A stretch of 64,000 bases of DNA from Kytococcus sedentarius DSM 20547 (GTDB taxonomy: Bacteria; Actinomycetota; Actinomycetes; Actinomycetales; Dermatophilaceae). The notes under the pieces were generated by a model that did not search any database, had not been told where the DNA came from, and saw only the letters and a list, made by a program, of their open reading frames with translations. The position numbers and the translations under genes were made by a program. Of this stretch, positions 45,120-52,276 are shown piece by piece. The first letter of the stretch is position 1; the number at the start of each line of letters is the position of its first letter. The stretch is taken from NCBI RefSeq assembly GCF_000023925.1, contig NC_013169.1:2721025-2785024 (forward strand), written 5' to 3'.

Positions 45120-46433
45120 TCAGGGGCGACCCAGACCGATGTAGGTCCACCCCGCGGCCCGCCAGGCCACCGGGTCCAGCGCGTTGCGCCCGTCGATGAT
45201 GGTCGGCGTGCCCACGGTCTCGACCAACACCGCGGGGTCTAGGTCCTTGAACTCCTGCCACTCGGTCAGGTGTACCACCAGCTCGGCGTCGGCGATCGCC
45301 GCCTCGGCGGAGTCCGCATAGGTCAGCGGCGGGTACACCTTCGCGGCGTTCTCCATGCCCTTGGGGTCGTACACGCGCACGTCCGCACCGGCCAGGTGCA
45401 ACGCCCCGGCCACCGCCAACGCCGGGGAGTCACGCACGTCGTCGGAGTTCGGCTTGAAGCTCGCACCCAGCACGGCCACCTTGCGATCCCGCAGGTCACC
45501 ACCCAGCTCCTGCTTGGCCAGCTCCACCACGTGATCGCGTCGGCGCGAGTTGATCTTGTCGATCTCGGCGAGGAACTCCAGCGCGTGGCCGGCACCGAGC
45601 TCCCCGGCGCGGGCGGAGAAGGCGCGGATGTCCTTGGGCAGGCAGCCGCCGCCGAAACCGACCCCGGCATTGAGGAACTTGCGACCGATGCGGTCGTCGT
45701 GCCCGATCGCGTCAGCCAGCTTCGTCACGTCCGCCCCGGCGAACTCACAGATCTCGGCCATCGCGTTGATGAACGAGATCTTCGTGGCCAAGAAGCTGTT
45801 CGCCGCCACCTTCACCAGCTCGGCGGTCGGCAGGTCGGTGACCACCACCGGCGTGCCGTCCTGCTCGATGGTGCGGGCGTACACCTCCCGCAGGATCGAC
45901 TCCGCCCGGTCACTGGTCACACCGAACACCAACCGGTCGGGGTGCAGCGTGTCCTGCACGGCGAAGCCCTCACGCAGGAACTCCGGGTTCCACGCCAGCT
46001 CGGCCGTCACCCCATCGGCGGTGTGCTCGGCGATGTACTCGGCCAACCGCTGCGCCGTGCCCACCGGCACCGTCGACTTACCCGCCACCAGCGCACCGTC
46101 CTTCAGGTGCGGGGTGATCGAGGCGATCGCCGCGTCGATGTACGTCAGGTCCGCCGCGTGCGAGTCGGCCTTCTGCGGCGTCCCCACCCCGATGAACACC
46201 ACGTCCGCATCCGAGATCTGCGAGAAGTCGGTCGTGAACCGCAACCTGCCCGAAGCCACCTGCTCAGCCAGGATCGGCTCGAAGTCCGGCTCGTAGAACG
46301 GGCTGGTCCCGGCCTGCAGCCGATCCACCTTGGCCTGGTCCACGTCCACGCCCACCGTCTGGAAGCCCAACTGGGCCATCCCGGCGGCGTGCACCGCCCC
46401 CAGGTAACCGGTACCGATCACTGCAACGCGCAT
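45120..46433 (-). CDS. ugd: UDP-glucose 6-dehydrogenase
   Basis: 437 residues from ATG 46433 with GAGGAGG upstream. The NAD-binding motif is VAVIGTGYLGAVHAAGMA, the linker is LAWNPEFLREG, and the catalytic motif GFGGGCLPKD places the nucleophilic Cys at 264. The NPEFLREG and FGGGCLPKD signatures are those of UDP-glucose dehydrogenase rather than the WecC branch. It oxidises UDP-glucose to UDP-glucuronic acid with 2 NAD+ in the cytosol, supplying acidic sugar for the surface polymer. It closes the accessory locus on its own transcript; a possible -10 box TAGTGT lies at 46478-46483 (minus). Confidence 0.95.
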   Translation of the reverse strand: MRVAVIGTGYLGAVHAAGMAQLGFQTVGVDVDQAKVDRLQAGTSPFYEPDFEPILAEQVASGRLRFTTDFSQISDADVVFIGVGTPQKADSHAADLTYIDAAIASITPHLKDGALVAGKSTVPVGTAQRLAEYIAEHTADGVTAELAWNPEFLREGFAVQDTLHPDRLVFGVTSDRAESILREVYARTIEQDGTPVVVTDLPTAELVKVAANSFLATKISFINAMAEICEFAGADVTKLADAIGHDDRIGRKFLNAGVGFGGGCLPKDIRAFSARAGELGAGHALEFLAEIDKINSRRRDHVVELAKQELGGDLRDRKVAVLGASFKPNSDDVRDSPALAVAGALHLAGADVRVYDPKGMENAAKVYPPLTYADSAEAAIADAELVVHLTEWQEFKDLDPAVLVETVGTPTIIDGRNALDPVAWRAAGWTYIGLGRP

Positions 46434-46536
46434 TCGCGTGCCTCCTCTGCCCTCACGGGCCCTCGCGGGTTCGGCTCACACTATGCGACCACCGCCCTCC
46501 CGGGCGTCAGTCCGTGCTCCGAGCCCGCGCCGGTGC

Positions 46537-46542
46537 GAGAAT
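46537..46542 (+). promoter_or_regulatory. Candidate -10 box for a leaderless biotinyl-carrier transcript
   Basis: GAGAAT is followed by exactly 6 nt and then ATG 46549. There is no Shine-Dalgarno before that ATG. The geometry matches the candidate leaderless promoters at 2730-2735 and 49809-49814. Confidence 0.4.
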
Positions 46543-46548
46543 CACCAC

Positions 46549-46767
46549 ATGAGCCAGCAGATCCTCTCCGAACTCGTGGCGAACGTGGCCGCCGTGCACG
46601 TGACCGTCGGCCAGCAGGTCGAGGCCGGGACGGAGGTGGCGCTCCTGGAGTCCATGAAGATGGAGATCCCGGTGCTGGCCGAGGCCCCCGGCACCGTCGA
46701 GGCCGTCCACATCGCCCCCGGTGACCTGGTGCAGGAGGGCGACTCCCTCATCGTCCTGAGCGACTGA
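46549..46767 (+). CDS. Free-standing biotinyl/lipoyl-type carrier protein
   Basis: 72 residues from ATG 46549. The whole protein is one biotinyl domain: a hammerhead fold with the attachment motif ESMKMEIPV, biotin lysine Lys37, and the closing strands GDLVQEGDSLIVLSD. The MKM triad marks a substrate of biotin protein ligase. Small stand-alone carriers of this kind occur in actinobacteria, where they accompany or substitute for the biotin domain of acyl-CoA or pyruvate carboxylases; no carboxylase gene is beside it here. The last 20 bases overlap the 3' end of the convergent PP-loop gene. The short gap upstream is shared with the divergent ugd promoter. Confidence 0.88.
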   Translation: MSQQILSELVANVAAVHVTVGQQVEAGTEVALLESMKMEIPVLAEAPGTVEAVHIAPGDLVQEGDSLIVLSD

Positions 46768-48193
46768 AGGGCCACCGCGCGGCCACGCGTGACCCGAGGC
46801 GGGCCCGCACCCCCGGGCGGTCGTCGGTGTCCGGCTGCCGACGTGGCTGGCGCGGCGCCATGGTCGTGGGGTCGAAGTCCTCGCCGCCCACCGGGTTCGT
46901 CGCCGGGTCCAGGGCCTCCGCGAGGCGCGCCCGGGCCGCATCGCGGTCCGCCGGGCTGCCGTGCGACTCCAGCGTCCAGTCCCGCACCCACTGCTCCTGC
47001 TCGGGGGACATCGGGTCCAGGTGGCGGGCCAGGGACTCCTCCACCTCGGGGCGCAGGCGCGCGGGCAGGGGGTCCAGCGCCGGCGTGAAGGAGGCCTCCA
47101 GCGGCGTGGCGTCGTTCCCCCTGGTCAGGTCGTGCAGGGCCGCCATCACCCGCGACTCGTGGTCGGCGGTGGACGATGCGGCGTACCGGGCGGCCGCCCA
47201 CGCGAGCGCCACCTCCACCTTGATCGGCCGCCGTCGCAGGTTGCGGGCGATCTCCTCCTGCTGGAGGAAGCGGTCCAGCTCGGCACCCGGGGGCCACTCG
47301 TCGGTCACCCCGAGCGTCGACAGCGTCTTGCGCCCGCACTTCCAGCACCGCATGCAGGGCCTGCCGGGCTCGCCCCGCTGGCAGGAGGCGGCCGGCGGAC
47401 CGTACGCGGACCGGGCGGCGATGACGGCCGTCCCCACCTCGCTGACACCGGCCACCACGTTGGCCACCGGCAACCCGACTGCCTGGAAGACCGGGCCGAA
47501 CTCGGCCACGAAGGGGCTCTGCTCATAGGGGCGGTAGGCCGTGGCACCGAGCATGGTGGCCGAGGTCAGCACCGTTCCCCAGGACAGGGCCGAGGTGCCG
47601 TCGTGCCCCGCCCACAGCAGTGCAGGGGCCGCGTTCTGCAGGTCGTGGGGGAAGCCCATGGGGTCGCGCAGGAACTCCACGTCGGTGCGCACCACCCGGG
47701 TGGCGATGCCCTGGTCGGCGATGAAGGCGACGGCCGCGAGCGCCGCCGCCGGGTCGATCTTCCCGCCCAGCGGCTGGTCGTCGAAGCGGTGTCGCTGTTG
47801 GTAGTAGGCGTGGGCCGTGGCGCCGAGCACCTCCAGCGCGGCCGTGCAGTCCACCCCTCCGCTGTAGGCCAGGGCGACCGGGCCGCCCTGCGGGCAGGGC
47901 CGGGGCTCCACCGCGGGGTCCACCGGGCCCACCTCGATACCCAAGCCATACTGCGCGGCCGCAGCGAACACCTGCGAGACCGGCCGGTCCATCTCCAGCC
48001 GCCCGTCCTGCCACGGGTGCACGCAGAGCAGGGCCACCAGCGCCACCAGGTCGGGGTGCACCGCATCGGTCGGCACGGGGTCGAAGGTGACCGACCGCGC
48101 CACCATGTGGGGAAAGGATCCCCGCGGCTCACGCCCCCGCGGGGTCAGCCGCAGGACCAGTCGGGCACCCTCGTGGGTCGTCCTGACGCGCAT
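46748..48193 (-). CDS. QueC-like PP-loop ATPase of unknown function
   Basis: 481 residues from ATG 48193, chosen over an upstream in-frame ATG because AGGAGG lies 6 bases before it. The ATP-binding P-loop is YSGGVDC (110-116) as in QueC/N-type pyrophosphatases. Cysteines at 271, 280, 283 and 286 have the C-x8-C-x2-C-x2-C spacing of the QueC zinc site. It is twice as long as QueC (about 230), with an N-terminal domain of about 100 residues and a helical C-terminal region of about 190 residues. No queuosine or deazaguanine genes are nearby. It may activate a carboxylate or transfer an amide group; related QueC-like proteins act in some anti-phage systems. Its 3' end overlaps the convergent carrier gene by 20 bases. 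Confidence 0.75.
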   Translation of the reverse strand: MRVRTTHEGARLVLRLTPRGREPRGSFPHMVARSVTFDPVPTDAVHPDLVALVALLCVHPWQDGRLEMDRPVSQVFAAAAQYGLGIEVGPVDPAVEPRPCPQGGPVALAYSGGVDCTAALEVLGATAHAYYQQRHRFDDQPLGGKIDPAAALAAVAFIADQGIATRVVRTDVEFLRDPMGFPHDLQNAAPALLWAGHDGTSALSWGTVLTSATMLGATAYRPYEQSPFVAEFGPVFQAVGLPVANVVAGVSEVGTAVIAARSAYGPPAASCQRGEPGRPCMRCWKCGRKTLSTLGVTDEWPPGAELDRFLQQEEIARNLRRRPIKVEVALAWAAARYAASSTADHESRVMAALHDLTRGNDATPLEASFTPALDPLPARLRPEVEESLARHLDPMSPEQEQWVRDWTLESHGSPADRDAARARLAEALDPATNPVGGEDFDPTTMAPRQPRRQPDTDDRPGVRARLGSRVAARWPFSRSGR

Positions 48194-48233
48194 GCAGCCT
48201 CCTGAGGGTCCTGTCCCCGTGAGGCTACTGTGC

Positions 48234-49688
48234 TCAGCCCTCGCGGGCGGCCCACCACCGCCGCAGCTCCTCGGCGGCGGCCTCGGGCCCCACCGGGCCG
48301 GCATCGAGCCGGAACTGCAGCAGGTGGTCGTAGGCCTCGCCCAGCACCGGGCCGGGCGGGATGCCCAACACCTCGGAGATCTGGTGCCCGTTGAGGTCCG
48401 GTCGCACCGCAGCCAGCTCCTCCTCGGCCTGGATGCGGTCGATCCGCTCCTCCAGCGCGTCGTAGGTCTGCGCCAGCCGCCGTGCCTTGCGCTGGTTGCG
48501 CGTGGTGCAGTCCGCCCGGGTCAGCAGGTGCAGGCGCGAGAGCAACGGCCCGGCATCGGTGACGTACCGGCGCACCGCGGAATCGGTCCACTCCCCGTCG
48601 CCGTACCCGTGGAAACGCAGGTGCAGCTCGATCAGCCGCACCACGTCGCGAATCGTGTCCTTGTCGTAGCGCAGCGCACGCAGCCGCTTGCGAGCGAGCT
48701 TGGCCCCCACGATCTCGTGGTGGTGGAAACTCACCCGTCCGCCGGGCAGGAAACGGCGGGTCGCCGGCTTGCCGATGTCGTGCAGCAGCGCTGCCAGGCG
48801 CAGCACGAGGTCCCCGTGCGGCACCTCCTCGGCGGCGCCCTCGCGCGGCCCCTCCAGGTCCATCGCCTGCTCCAGCACGATGAGGGAGTGCTCGTAGACG
48901 TCCTTGTGACGGTGGTGCTCGTCGCGCTCCAGCTGGAGCGCGGGCAGCTCGGGGACGACCTGCTCAGCCAGCCCGGTGTGCACGAACACCTCAAGCCCGG
49001 CCCGTGGGTGGTCCGAGAGGATCAGCTTGGTGAACTCGTCACGGATCCGCTCGGCGGAGATGATCTCCAGCGAGGGCGCCATGTCCTTCATCGCGTCCAT
49101 CACCCGCTCGGAGGGCACCAGGCCGAGCTGGGCGGCGAAGCGGCAGGCCCGCATCATGCGCAGCGGGTCGTCGGCGAAGGACTCCTCAGGCGCCGTCGGG
49201 GTGTCCAGCTCCCCCGCCTGCAGCGCCGCCAGGCCGCCGTGCGGGTCCACGAACCCCAGGTCCGGCAGGCGCAGCGCCATCGCGTTGACGGTGAAGTCCC
49301 GGCGCACCAGGTCGTCGGCCAGGTCGTGGCCGAAGCACACCTCCGGCTTGCGGCTGGCCCGGTCGTAGATGTCCGAGCGGTAGGTGGTGACCTCGAGGGT
49401 CGTCTCCCCCTTGCGCGCGCCGATGGTGCCGAACGCTCGCCCCAGGTCCCAGGTGGCGTCCGCCCAGCCCGCGAGCACCTTCTCGATGTCGTCCGGGCGC
49501 GCGTCGGTGGTCAGGTCCAGGTCCGGTGAGGTGCGGCCCAGGAAGGCATCGCGCACCGGCCCCCCGACCAGCGCGAGCTCGTACCCGGCGGCGGCGAACC
49601 GCTCGCCGACCTCGGTCAGCAGCGGCATCACGGGCGCCAGGTGGCGGACGGCTCGCTGCAGCAGGGTCTGGGTGGGGGTCTCGCTCAC
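48234..49688 (-). CDS. cca: CCA-adding tRNA nucleotidyltransferase
   Basis: 484 residues from GTG 49688. The nucleotidyltransferase head has LVGGPVRDAFLGRTSPDLD with the metal-binding Asp pair, ARPDDI and the RRDFTVNAMA segment. The middle has the DDPLRMMRACRFAAQLG brace, and the C-terminal HD-type domain has LLHDIGKP. It adds or repairs the 3' CCA end of tRNAs. The gene order cca-Nudix-DUF6049-murJ is conserved in actinobacteria, as here. The Shine-Dalgarno AGGAGG is about 12 bases before the GTG. It is transcribed divergently from the Nudix gene. Confidence 0.96.
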   Translation of the reverse strand: MSETPTQTLLQRAVRHLAPVMPLLTEVGERFAAAGYELALVGGPVRDAFLGRTSPDLDLTTDARPDDIEKVLAGWADATWDLGRAFGTIGARKGETTLEVTTYRSDIYDRASRKPEVCFGHDLADDLVRRDFTVNAMALRLPDLGFVDPHGGLAALQAGELDTPTAPEESFADDPLRMMRACRFAAQLGLVPSERVMDAMKDMAPSLEIISAERIRDEFTKLILSDHPRAGLEVFVHTGLAEQVVPELPALQLERDEHHRHKDVYEHSLIVLEQAMDLEGPREGAAEEVPHGDLVLRLAALLHDIGKPATRRFLPGGRVSFHHHEIVGAKLARKRLRALRYDKDTIRDVVRLIELHLRFHGYGDGEWTDSAVRRYVTDAGPLLSRLHLLTRADCTTRNQRKARRLAQTYDALEERIDRIQAEEELAAVRPDLNGHQISEVLGIPPGPVLGEAYDHLLQFRLDAGPVGPEAAAEELRRWWAAREG

Positions 49689-49729
49689 GGTGGGACCACG
49701 CCTCCTGGGTCGGGACTGGGCAGCACCGG

Positions 49730-49735
49730 AGTCTA
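49730..49735 (-). promoter_or_regulatory. Candidate -10 box of cca
   Basis: TAGACT on the minus strand, about 42 bases before GTG 49688. The same hexamer is used upstream of rpsF and of the pseudokinase gene. No clear -35 box. Confidence 0.45.
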
Positions 49736-49808
49736 CGTGGGCCCGCAGCAGCCCGCGGAGGACTCGGGGTGAGCCCCCGGGGGGCGACGTTCGTGCAGGT
49801 CAGGTCGC

Positions 49809-49814
49809 TATCAT
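49809..49814 (+). promoter_or_regulatory. Candidate -10 box for a leaderless Nudix transcript
   Basis: TATCAT is followed by exactly 6 nt and ATG 49821, which would place the first base of the transcript at or next to the start codon. No ribosome-binding site precedes the ATG. Confidence 0.55.
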
Positions 49815-49820
49815 GTGTCG

Positions 49821-50303
49821 ATGACGCTCTCGATGCACCGCGCGGTCCAGTCGCCTCGGCGACTGCCGTCGATGCGCGAGACCTCGGCGGGGGGCGTGGT
49901 CGTCACCGTGGAGCCCGGACGGGCCCGACTGGCCCTCATCGCCCGCTTCAACCGGGCCCACCGGCTCGAGTGGTGCCTGCCCAAGGGCCACGTGGAGGCC
50001 GGGGAGACCCTGGTGCAGACCGCAGTGCGCGAGGTGGCCGAGGAGACCGGCATCCGCAGCCGCCCCGTGCTCACCCTGGGGACGATCGACTACTGGTTCT
50101 CCACCCCGGAGCGACGCATCCACAAGCGCGTGCACCACTACCTGCTCGAGGCCGTCGGGGGACGGCTGACGGTGGAGGAGGACCCTGACCACGAGGCGGT
50201 GGACGTCCAGTGGTTCGACCTCGACACCGCCCACCGCACCCTGACCTTCCCCAACGAGCGGCGGATCGCCCAGATGGCCTGGCGCCGGTTGTGCGGCGCC
50301 TGA
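49821..50303 (+). CDS. Nudix hydrolase
   Basis: 160 residues from ATG 49821; an in-frame GTG at 49815 is the alternative. A full Nudix box runs from Gly56 to Ile78 (GHVEAGETLVQTAVREVAEE and following TGI), matching G-x5-E-x7-REU-x-EE-x-GU exactly. The start PKGHVEAGE is typical. Enzymes of this group hydrolyse nucleoside diphosphates linked to other groups, such as NUDT2-like dinucleoside polyphosphates or oxidised nucleotides. Within the conserved cca-Nudix-DUF6049-murJ cluster its exact substrate is unknown. The stop overlaps the DUF6049-type gene start by 13 bases. Confidence 0.93.
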   Translation: MTLSMHRAVQSPRRLPSMRETSAGGVVVTVEPGRARLALIARFNRAHRLEWCLPKGHVEAGETLVQTAVREVAEETGIRSRPVLTLGTIDYWFSTPERRIHKRVHHYLLEAVGGRLTVEEDPDHEAVDVQWFDLDTAHRTLTFPNERRIAQMAWRRLCGA

Positions 50304-52276
50304 TCCGGCGGCCCGCCCGGTGGGGACTCACCGGGGCGGCCCTCGCTGCTGCCGCCTGCCTGTCGCCGGCCCCCGCACACGCTGCCGACGAGACCCCCGC
50401 GGTCGACCTGCGCCTCGACGAGGTGGCCCCCGGCTGGGTGACCGGGGGCGATGAGGTGCGCCTGACCGCATCGGTCCACGGCACCGACCTGGACGCGACG
50501 GACCTGCGCGTCACCCTCTCGACCGCCTCCCCCCTGACCTCGCGGCAGGAGGTCTCCACCTGGCTCGACGGCGGTGACCACCCCGGGCGCGACCGCCTCG
50601 CGGTGGAGGAGCTGGAGTCCCCGGCCGCCGGCAAGCAGCAGGAGCTCGCCCTCACCCTCCAGGCCCCTGCCACCCAGCAGCCGGTCGGTCTGCCGGTGGT
50701 GGTGACGGTCTCCGGCGAGGTTGACGGCGAGCGCCGGGTGATCGACCTGCAGCGCACCGTCGTGCCCGTGCTGCCCGAGGGTGGGGCCGTCGAGCCCACC
50801 ACCCGCCTGGGCTGGGTGCTGCCCACGACCGTCCCGCTCGACGCCGGGCTGTTCACCGCCTCCTCCGAGGACCGTGAGGCCGCCTGGTCCGATGCGGTGA
50901 GCGCCAGCCCGTCGGTGGCCGCCGCCACCCGCCTGGGAGACCGGGTGACCCCCCTGGTCGACCCCGCCCTGGTGCCCCACCTGGGCGACGACCAGGCCGA
51001 GGCGGTGCTCACCGCATCGGCCGGTGGGGCCTGGCACCGCCCCCGCCACGGGCTGCGTCCGCTCGCCCTGCGCGCCGGCGAGGACGCGCTGTGGGAGCGG
51101 GCCACGGCCTCCGGTGACGGGGTGAACGGCCCGCTGGTGTTGGACCTCAGCTCGAGCACCGGCCGGCTCGGGTCCGACGACCCCCTCCTGCGGGAGCTCG
51201 TCGCGACCACGGGGCCAGACACCGCCGTGCTCGCCCCCGCCGGCTTCCGGGACGAGTCCACCGACAGCGGCCCCGGCGCCGCGCAGGACCCGGGCAACTG
51301 GTGGGAGGACCGGCGCGTGGGCTGGGTCGACCAGGCCATGTCCCACCACCTGACCACCCAGGCCGGGGACGCCGCCGACGACCAGGGGGGCACCGCCGTG
51401 CCCACCCAGGCGGTCCTGGGGCTGAGCCTGTTCACCGGCACCGAGGGCGAGCTGCACGACCTGGTGCTCCTGCCCGACCCGGGCAGCGTGGACGCCGAGG
51501 CCCTCTCCCGCGCCGTGGACGCGGCCGAGTCCGCCCCGTGGGCCCTGTCGATGCCGGCCTCCGAGCTGCTGGCCTGCACCGCCGACGGCTGCCCCGCGCC
51601 GCCGCGGGAGGGGACCGCCCAGTGGCCCGCCATCGAGCCCGACGAGGAGTTCGCCGAGCGTCCGGGCGACTTCGACCGCCTGAGCGGGGACGCCGCCGCC
51701 CTGGCCACCGTGACCACCGGCTCCCGCCGCGACCTGCTGCTGGAGGGTCCGGTGGCTCTCCTCTCGGACCAGTGGGAGGACGACCGGGCCCGCACCGAGG
51801 CCCTGACCGAGCTCCGCCGGGGCATCGCCGAGCTGCTGGGCGCGCTCGACGTGGAGGAGAGCACGGTCAACCTGCTGGCCGACTCGGCCGAGCTGCGTGC
51901 CACGGTGGCCAACGGCAGCCCCACCACCTTCGAGAACCTCCGTGTGCAGGTCAGCCCCGGCAACTACCGCGTGACCGTCGACCAGCCGGAGGGCGCACTG
52001 GGGCTGGGCCCCAGCGGCCGTGCCAGCACCGCCTTCACGGCCGAGGCGCACGCCGCCGGCAAGGTGCCGTTGCGCATCACCGTGACCACCCCGGACGGGC
52101 AACGGGTCCTGGCCCGCGGGGAGGTGGTGGTGAACGCCCGCCCGTCGGACGGGTGGTGGTACGCCGGCATCGGTATCGTGACCGCGCTGTTCATCGGCTT
52201 CGGTGCCTGGCGCACGGTGCGCCAGGTGAGGGCCGGTGCGTCCCCGCCCTCGTCCGAAGCCGGAGCCCCCCGTTGA
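50291..52276 (+). CDS. Secreted/membrane-anchored DUF6049-type protein
   Basis: 661 residues from GTG 50291. A signal peptide (basic RRLIRRPAR, hydrophobic core LTGAALAAAACL, cleavage near AHA-ADE) is followed by a large extracytoplasmic region and a single C-terminal membrane helix (about 615-640, GWWYAGIGIVTALFIGFGAW). A beta-sandwich stretch just before that helix (about 535-610) looks like an Ig-like or CBM-like domain. In actinobacteria this family sits just before murJ, as in mycobacterial Rv3909-Rv3910, and has no defined biochemical role. The gene overlaps murJ (TTGA). It is presumably a partner of MurJ in envelope assembly. Confidence 0.85.
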   Translation: MRRLIRRPARWGLTGAALAAAACLSPAPAHAADETPAVDLRLDEVAPGWVTGGDEVRLTASVHGTDLDATDLRVTLSTASPLTSRQEVSTWLDGGDHPGRDRLAVEELESPAAGKQQELALTLQAPATQQPVGLPVVVTVSGEVDGERRVIDLQRTVVPVLPEGGAVEPTTRLGWVLPTTVPLDAGLFTASSEDREAAWSDAVSASPSVAAATRLGDRVTPLVDPALVPHLGDDQAEAVLTASAGGAWHRPRHGLRPLALRAGEDALWERATASGDGVNGPLVLDLSSSTGRLGSDDPLLRELVATTGPDTAVLAPAGFRDESTDSGPGAAQDPGNWWEDRRVGWVDQAMSHHLTTQAGDAADDQGGTAVPTQAVLGLSLFTGTEGELHDLVLLPDPGSVDAEALSRAVDAAESAPWALSMPASELLACTADGCPAPPREGTAQWPAIEPDEEFAERPGDFDRLSGDAAALATVTTGSRRDLLLEGPVALLSDQWEDDRARTEALTELRRGIAELLGALDVEESTVNLLADSAELRATVANGSPTTFENLRVQVSPGNYRVTVDQPEGALGLGPSGRASTAFTAEAHAAGKVPLRITVTTPDGQRVLARGEVVVNARPSDGWWYAGIGIVTALFIGFGAWRTVRQVRAGASPPSSEAGAPR

